A stretch of 16,556 nt of DNA from Bacillota bacterium (GTDB lineage: Bacteria > Bacillota > Negativicutes > Sporomusales > UBA7701): positions 1 to 16,556 of the forward strand of contig JAEZLU010000292.1 of NCBI GenBank assembly GCA_023415075.1, read 5' to 3'. Under the pieces are notes generated by a model that had not been told where the DNA came from, did not search any database, and was given only the letters and a program-made list of their open reading frames with translations. Position 1 is the stretch's first letter. Every line of letters begins with the position of its first letter. The position numbers and the translations under genes are program-made. Below are positions 13,145 through 16,556 of this stretch, piece by piece.

Positions 13145-14803
13145 ATGAAGGTTGCAAGCTATGCCAGGCGGTCGCTGGCGGTATTCCTTGTTCTCGCGGT
13201 ACTCCTGGCCTGCATGTCCCTGGCGGCGGCGGCCGAAAAACCGGTAAAAAACGTGATTTTCCTGATGACCGACGGCACGGCGGCGTCCCACATCGCCTTG
13301 GCCCGTTGGTACAAGGGCGGACCGCTGGCCCTTGACGACATTCTGGTGGGCGCGGTCCGCACCTACAGTGCGGAGTCGGTGATAACCGATTCGGCGCCGG
13401 CGGCCACCGCCTTTGCCAGCGGCCATAAGAGCAACAGCAAGTTTCTCGGCATCCTGCCGGCCGAAACGAGCGTGCCGGGTGTCGCCGCCATCGGCGAAGG
13501 CCTGAAATTCAAACCTGTGGCCACCGTACTCGAGGGGGCCAAGCTGAGCGGAAGGGCGGTAGGCCTGGTGGCCACTTCCAACATCCAGCACGCCAGCCCG
13601 GCAGCTTTCTCGGCCCACACGCCCTACCGCGACCAGTATACCCTGATCGCCAAACAGCAGGTCTACGGGAATATTGACGTCGTTTTCAGCGCCGGCACGC
13701 GCTATCTGCTGCCCACTGAGGCCGGCGGCGTCCGCACCGACGGCGAAAATCTGGTGGATGTGCTTAAAGGGCGCGACTACGCTTTCGTGGAAAGCCGCGA
13801 CCAGATGCTCGCCCTGAAGCGGGGCAAGGCCTGGGGCCTGTTCGCCGCCGAGGCCATGGCCAACGACATGGACCGCCAGCTGCTGGCGCCCCGGGAACCG
13901 TCGCTGGCCGAGATGACCGCCAAGGCCATCGAACTCCTTAACCAGAACAACAAAGGCTTCTTCCTGTTCGTCGAAGCCAGCAAGGTTGACTGGGCCTCCC
14001 ACGCCAACGAACCGATCGGCGTCATCAGCGACCTCCTGGCCTACGACGAGGCCGTGCGGATAGCCCTCGACTTTGCCAAGAAGGATGGCCAGACGCTGGT
14101 CCTGGCCTGCGCTGACCACGGCAACGGCGGCCTGGCTATCGGCGGGCCGCAGGTTTACAGCATATACGATAAGATGCCGTATGACCGGCTGATCACCCCG
14201 CTCAAACAGGCGGCGCTGACCGGCGAGGGCGTGGCCGAGCTCTTAAACGACGACCGTTCGGATGCCAATATCCGTTTGGTGATGATGCGCTACTACGGCC
14301 TGAGTGACCTCACGGATGCCGAGGTGGCCAAAATCAAAAAGGCCGGCAAGGGGCGGGCTCTTGCCGCCGTCGTCGGGCCGATGCTGAGCGCCCGTTCGGC
14401 CATAGCCTGGATATATGGCGGCCATACCGGTGAAGATGTCTTCCTGTACGCTTACGGACCCGGCAAACCGGCCGGCCTGATCGAAAACACCCAGATTGCC
14501 GCCATAACTGCCAAAGCCCTGGGGTTTGACCTGGCGGCCGTCGACCGCAAGCTGTTCGTGCCGGCTAACGAGGCCTTCACCGCCCTGGGCGCCAAGGCCG
14601 TCCTCGACACCAGCGACGCCAACCGGCCGGTGCTGCGGGCCGAGAAAGGCGTCCTGCGCCTGGAACTGCCGGTAAACACCAATATCCTCAAGATCGGCCA
14701 GACGGCTTACCTGCTGCCCGGACTGGCGGTGATGATTCCCCAGACCGGCCAGGTTTATGTCCCGCAGGCCGCCCTGGCCATCGCCAAGACGGCCGGCTTC
14801 TAG
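13145..14803 (+). CDS. Exported alkaline phosphatase (PhoA superfamily)
   Basis: ATG 13145 is used because GGGGAGGGG (13128-13136) lies eight bases before it; the in-frame ATG at 13118 precedes that site. The 552-residue product begins with a signal peptide (SYARRSLAVFLVLAVLLAC then MSLAAAA), with probable cleavage near residue 30. The alkaline phosphatase active site is recognisable: metal ligand Asp43 in FLMTDGTAAS, Asp82 and nucleophile Ser83 in ITDSAPAATAFASGHKSN, Glu277, Asp282 and His286 in VEASKVDWASHAN, Asp324-His325 in ADHGNGG, and His427 in YGGHTGED. It hydrolyses phosphomonoesters outside the cytoplasm, probably using Zn/Mg. After the catalytic domain about 90 residues remain, with a late beta-rich tail. 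It stands alone, without Pho regulatory genes nearby, and no Pho-box is evident to me. Confidence 0.92.
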   Translation: MKVASYARRSLAVFLVLAVLLACMSLAAAAEKPVKNVIFLMTDGTAASHIALARWYKGGPLALDDILVGAVRTYSAESVITDSAPAATAFASGHKSNSKFLGILPAETSVPGVAAIGEGLKFKPVATVLEGAKLSGRAVGLVATSNIQHASPAAFSAHTPYRDQYTLIAKQQVYGNIDVVFSAGTRYLLPTEAGGVRTDGENLVDVLKGRDYAFVESRDQMLALKRGKAWGLFAAEAMANDMDRQLLAPREPSLAEMTAKAIELLNQNNKGFFLFVEASKVDWASHANEPIGVISDLLAYDEAVRIALDFAKKDGQTLVLACADHGNGGLAIGGPQVYSIYDKMPYDRLITPLKQAALTGEGVAELLNDDRSDANIRLVMMRYYGLSDLTDAEVAKIKKAGKGRALAAVVGPMLSARSAIAWIYGGHTGEDVFLYAYGPGKPAGLIENTQIAAITAKALGFDLAAVDRKLFVPANEAFTALGAKAVLDTSDANRPVLRAEKGVLRLELPVNTNILKIGQTAYLLPGLAVMIPQTGQVYVPQAALAIAKTAGF

Positions 14804-14829
14804 TCCGGCAAATTTCCCGCTTTCTTTCA

Positions 14830-14861
14830 CCCTTTTTCTGCAAATTATTGCAGGAAAAGGG
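14830..14861. other. Long hairpin after the phosphatase gene
   Basis: CCCTTTTTCTGCAA (14830-14843), loop ATTA, TTGCAGGAAAAGGG (14848-14861) forms a 14-bp stem with a single G-U-type mismatch. There is no T-run on the 3' side in either direction, so it is not a standard intrinsic terminator. It may protect the phosphatase mRNA end or be part of the pyrF leader. The 153-base gap between the two genes contains this hairpin, a mini-ORF and a second hairpin. Confidence 0.6.
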
Positions 14862-14874
14862 CCGGAGGTAAAGA

Positions 14875-14886
14875 ATGGATTATTAA
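14875..14886 (+). other. Three-codon mini-ORF (Met-Asp-Tyr-stop) with strong ribosome binding site
   Basis: GGAGGT (14864-14869) followed by five bases and ATG GAT TAT TAA. The site is as good as any gene start in this window, yet the frame ends after three codons and a GC hairpin starts three bases later. This layout could be a leader acting on pyrF expression or a decayed gene start. No experimental or database support was available. Confidence 0.4.
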
Positions 14887-14888
14887 GG

Positions 14889-14916
14889 CCGCCGCCGAAC
14901 TGGCGGCGGTTCTGGT
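14889..14916 (+). terminator. GC hairpin in the pyrF leader (attenuator or weak terminator)
   Basis: CCGCCGCC (14889-14896), loop GAACT, GGCGGCGG (14902-14909) is a perfect 8-bp stem, followed by TTCTGGTT, a poor U-tract. It sits directly behind the mini-ORF and about 41 bases before pyrF. It may terminate read-through from the phosphatase gene or attenuate pyrF. I found no PyrR-binding-loop consensus here. Confidence 0.5.
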
Positions 14917-14956
14917 TAAGCCGCCATACACAGGGAGCCCGGGGAGGTAATGGACA

Positions 14957-15682
14957 ATGAAGAAAGGTGCCGACAAGCTGATCGTGGCCCTTGATGTGCC
15001 AGCCCTTGATCAGGCTGTCAGACTTGTCGACGATCTGGGGGAGCTGGCCCTTTATTATAAAGTCGGCATGGAAGCCTTTTACGGCATGGGCCACGCCCTT
15101 TTGGCCCAGACGGCCAGCCGGGGCAAAAAAATATTCATCGATCTTAAACTGCATGACATACCGACAACGGTGGCCAGGACGGTCAAGGTGCTGTGCGATT
15201 TTTCGCCTGCTTTCCTGACGCTGCATGCGGCCGGCGGCTCGAAGATGCTGCAGGCGGCCGCCGGGGCTGCCAACGAGTGGGCGGCCCGCACCGGCCGGCC
15301 GCGGCCGAAGCTGCTGGCACTAACCGTGCTGACAAGTATCAGCGAGACCGACTGGGTGGAGATCGGCTACCAGAGTCCGATCCGCGAGTCGGTGCTGCGG
15401 ATGGCGGTCATGTGCAAGGAGGCCGGCATGGACGGGGTCGTCGCCTCGCCGCGGGAAGCGGGTGCAATTCGGGCGCTTTGCGGCAACGACTTCCTGATCG
15501 TCACCCCGGCCATCCGCCTGTCGCCGGCCGAGAACGGCGACCAGTCGCGCACGGCGACGCCGGCCCAGGCCCTCAAGCTGGGGGCCGATTTCCTGGTGGT
15601 CGGCCGGCCGATCTACTCGGCCGATGACCCGCGGGCGGTCGCCGAAAATATCATCCGTGAGATCGAAGCAGCCAAACACTAG
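14957..15682 (+). CDS. pyrF: Orotidine-5'-phosphate decarboxylase
   Basis: The 241-residue product matches PyrF in length. It starts with KLIVALDVPALDQA. The catalytic Asp-Lys-Asp array is seen as Asp62, Lys64 and Asp67 in IDLKLHDIPTTVARTV. Other motifs are YYKVGMEAFY, FLTLHAAGG, DGVVASPREA, IVTPAIRLSPAENGDQ and the phosphate-binding end LVVGRPIYSADDPRAVAENI. It decarboxylates OMP to UMP, the last step of de novo pyrimidine synthesis. GGGGAGG (14941-14947) lies nine bases before the ATG; an out-of-frame ATG at 14950 lies between them. pyrC follows after 14 bases, so the two form an operon. Confidence 0.96.
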   Translation: MKKGADKLIVALDVPALDQAVRLVDDLGELALYYKVGMEAFYGMGHALLAQTASRGKKIFIDLKLHDIPTTVARTVKVLCDFSPAFLTLHAAGGSKMLQAAAGAANEWAARTGRPRPKLLALTVLTSISETDWVEIGYQSPIRESVLRMAVMCKEAGMDGVVASPREAGAIRALCGNDFLIVTPAIRLSPAENGDQSRTATPAQALKLGADFLVVGRPIYSADDPRAVAENIIREIEAAKH

Positions 15683-15696
15683 CAGGGGTGACTGTC

Positions 15697-16556
15697 ATGG
15701 AAAAACCGCCGACCGCTGCGCCGGCCAAAATACTTTTCAAACAGGGACAGGTAATCGACCCCGGCAGGGGTCTTGATACCGTGGCCGACCTACTGGTCGC
15801 CGGCGGCCGGATCGCCGAAATTGCCCCGGCCATCGCCGCCGAAGGAGCCGAAGTCGTCGACTGCCGCGGCCGCTGGGTTGTCCCCGGCCTGGTCGATGTT
15901 CATTGCCATTTGCGCGACCCGGGCTTCGAACATAAGGAGACGATGGCGACCGGAACGCTGGCGGCCGCCCGCGGCGGCTTTACCACTCTGGTGGCCATGG
16001 CCAACGTCAACCCGGTACCCGATAACCTTGGCGCCTGGGAAAAAATTGCCAGGATCATCAACGAAAAGGCAGTGGTCCGGGTAATCCAGGCTGCCAGCGT
16101 CACCCGCGACCTCCGGGGCCGCGATCTCTGCGACATGGCCACGCTGGCGGCGGCCGGCGTCCGCATTTTCACCGACGACGGCAACTTCATCGACCGGGCG
16201 GCTGTGCTCTACCAGGCCCTGCGGCTGGCCGGCAAACTCGGCGTAACCCTCGCCCTCCACGAAGAGGATACTTCCCTCAAACTATATTGGCCGACTGCCT
16301 ACGATCCGCTCAGCGAGGCGGTAGCCATCACCCGCGACCTCGAAATCCTCCGGGTCACCGGCGGCCGGGTACACTTCCAGCATCTGAGCACCGCCCGCAG
16401 CGTCGAGCTAATCCGCCGGGCCAAACAAGAGGGTCTCAGGGTGACCGCCGAGGTCTGCCCTCATCATCTGACCCTGACCAAGGAAGCGGTGACCGTACAC
16501 GGCACCTTCGCCAAGATGGCCCCGCCCCTGCGCAGCCGCGAAGACATCGACGAACT
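15697..16556 (+). CDS. pyrC: Dihydroorotase (class I PyrC), 3' truncated by the window edge
   Basis: ATG 15697 follows GGGGTG at 15685-15690 and opens a frame that runs off the window after 286 complete codons (the family is about 420-430). The metal-binding HxH is His69 and His71 in DVHCHLRDPGFEHKET. Asp160/Asp161 in FTDDG, His188 in LALHEED, His229 in FQHLST, and EVCPHHLTL match the amidohydrolase metal and substrate sites of class I dihydroorotases, as does KMAPPLRS at the end. It closes carbamoyl-aspartate to dihydroorotate. The usual GGFTTVVAMPN..P motif reads GGFTTLVAMANVNPVPDN, so a Pro is replaced by Ala. The order pyrF-pyrC is unusual, since pyrC commonly precedes pyrF. The protein is cytoplasmic and has an N-terminal extension of about ten residues rich in Pro and Ala. 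Confidence 0.94.
   Translation, partial: MEKPPTAAPAKILFKQGQVIDPGRGLDTVADLLVAGGRIAEIAPAIAAEGAEVVDCRGRWVVPGLVDVHCHLRDPGFEHKETMATGTLAAARGGFTTLVAMANVNPVPDNLGAWEKIARIINEKAVVRVIQAASVTRDLRGRDLCDMATLAAAGVRIFTDDGNFIDRAAVLYQALRLAGKLGVTLALHEEDTSLKLYWPTAYDPLSEAVAITRDLEILRVTGGRVHFQHLSTARSVELIRRAKQEGLRVTAEVCPHHLTLTKEAVTVHGTFAKMAPPLRSREDIDE

Noticed and set aside
12647..14119. A 490-codon minus-strand gene
   Set aside because: Most of it is antisense to the phosphatase, whose protein has clear catalytic motifs. Only the part from 13018 down has its own start signals.

Overview
The window is visibly GC-rich and comes from an anaerobic, probably acetogenic or methylotrophic, bacterium. The best guess is a Gram-positive-lineage (Bacillota) acetogen of the Sporomusaceae/Moorella type. 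This rests on the gene set hdrCBA-mvhD-metVF, which encodes the hexameric methylene-tetrahydrofolate reductase known from Moorella, on its neighbours for corrinoid-dependent methyl transfer, and on strong AGGAGG-type ribosome binding sites. No rRNA or tRNA gene is present to settle the taxonomy.

Region 1 (1-2574) is the end of a methyltransferase-type locus. It holds the C-terminal part of a corrinoid-activating ASKHA ATPase (RACE/RamA type), a GntR/UTRA regulator translationally coupled to it, and a DUF1638 protein. The corrinoid protein and methyltransferase expected with them would lie upstream of the window. Region 2 (2575-3600) is folD, preceded by an AT-rich spacer with a palindrome whose core GTATAGAC fits the HutC/UTRA-type GntR operator, and followed by an intrinsic terminator.

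Region 3 (3601-11628) starts with a TTGACA promoter directly after the folD terminator and runs hdrC-hdrB-hdrA-mvhD-metV-metF, mostly with ATGA stop/start overlaps. HdrA is a giant of about 1,488 residues: an HdrA core interrupted by a GltD/NfnB-like FAD/NAD(P)H module and then joined to a second complete HdrA. With FolD, this gives a coherent route: methyl groups delivered by corrinoid methyltransferases enter as methyl-THF and are oxidised (or formed, in the acetogenic direction) by MetFV. Electrons pass through MvhD/HdrABC, where flavin-based bifurcation or confurcation is possible, and FolD connects methylene-THF to formyl-THF.

Region 4 (11629-13144) is a non-metabolic stretch. It has two copies of one terminator hairpin flanking a nested palindromic repeat, a lipoprotein-like gene, and a convergent small membrane-protein gene on the minus strand with a Cys-rich tail. 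A two-tier palindrome follows at a divergent intergenic region. Region 5 (13145-16556) holds an exported alkaline phosphatase and then pyrF and pyrC (truncated by the window end). The pyrF leader has two hairpins and a three-codon mini-ORF with a strong ribosome binding site.

The most interesting items are the HdrA-GltD-HdrA fusion, the probable GntR operator linking the methyltransferase locus to folD, the palindromic element flanked by duplicated terminators, and the mini-ORF leader of pyrF. Motif and domain calls were made by eye; no database search was run.
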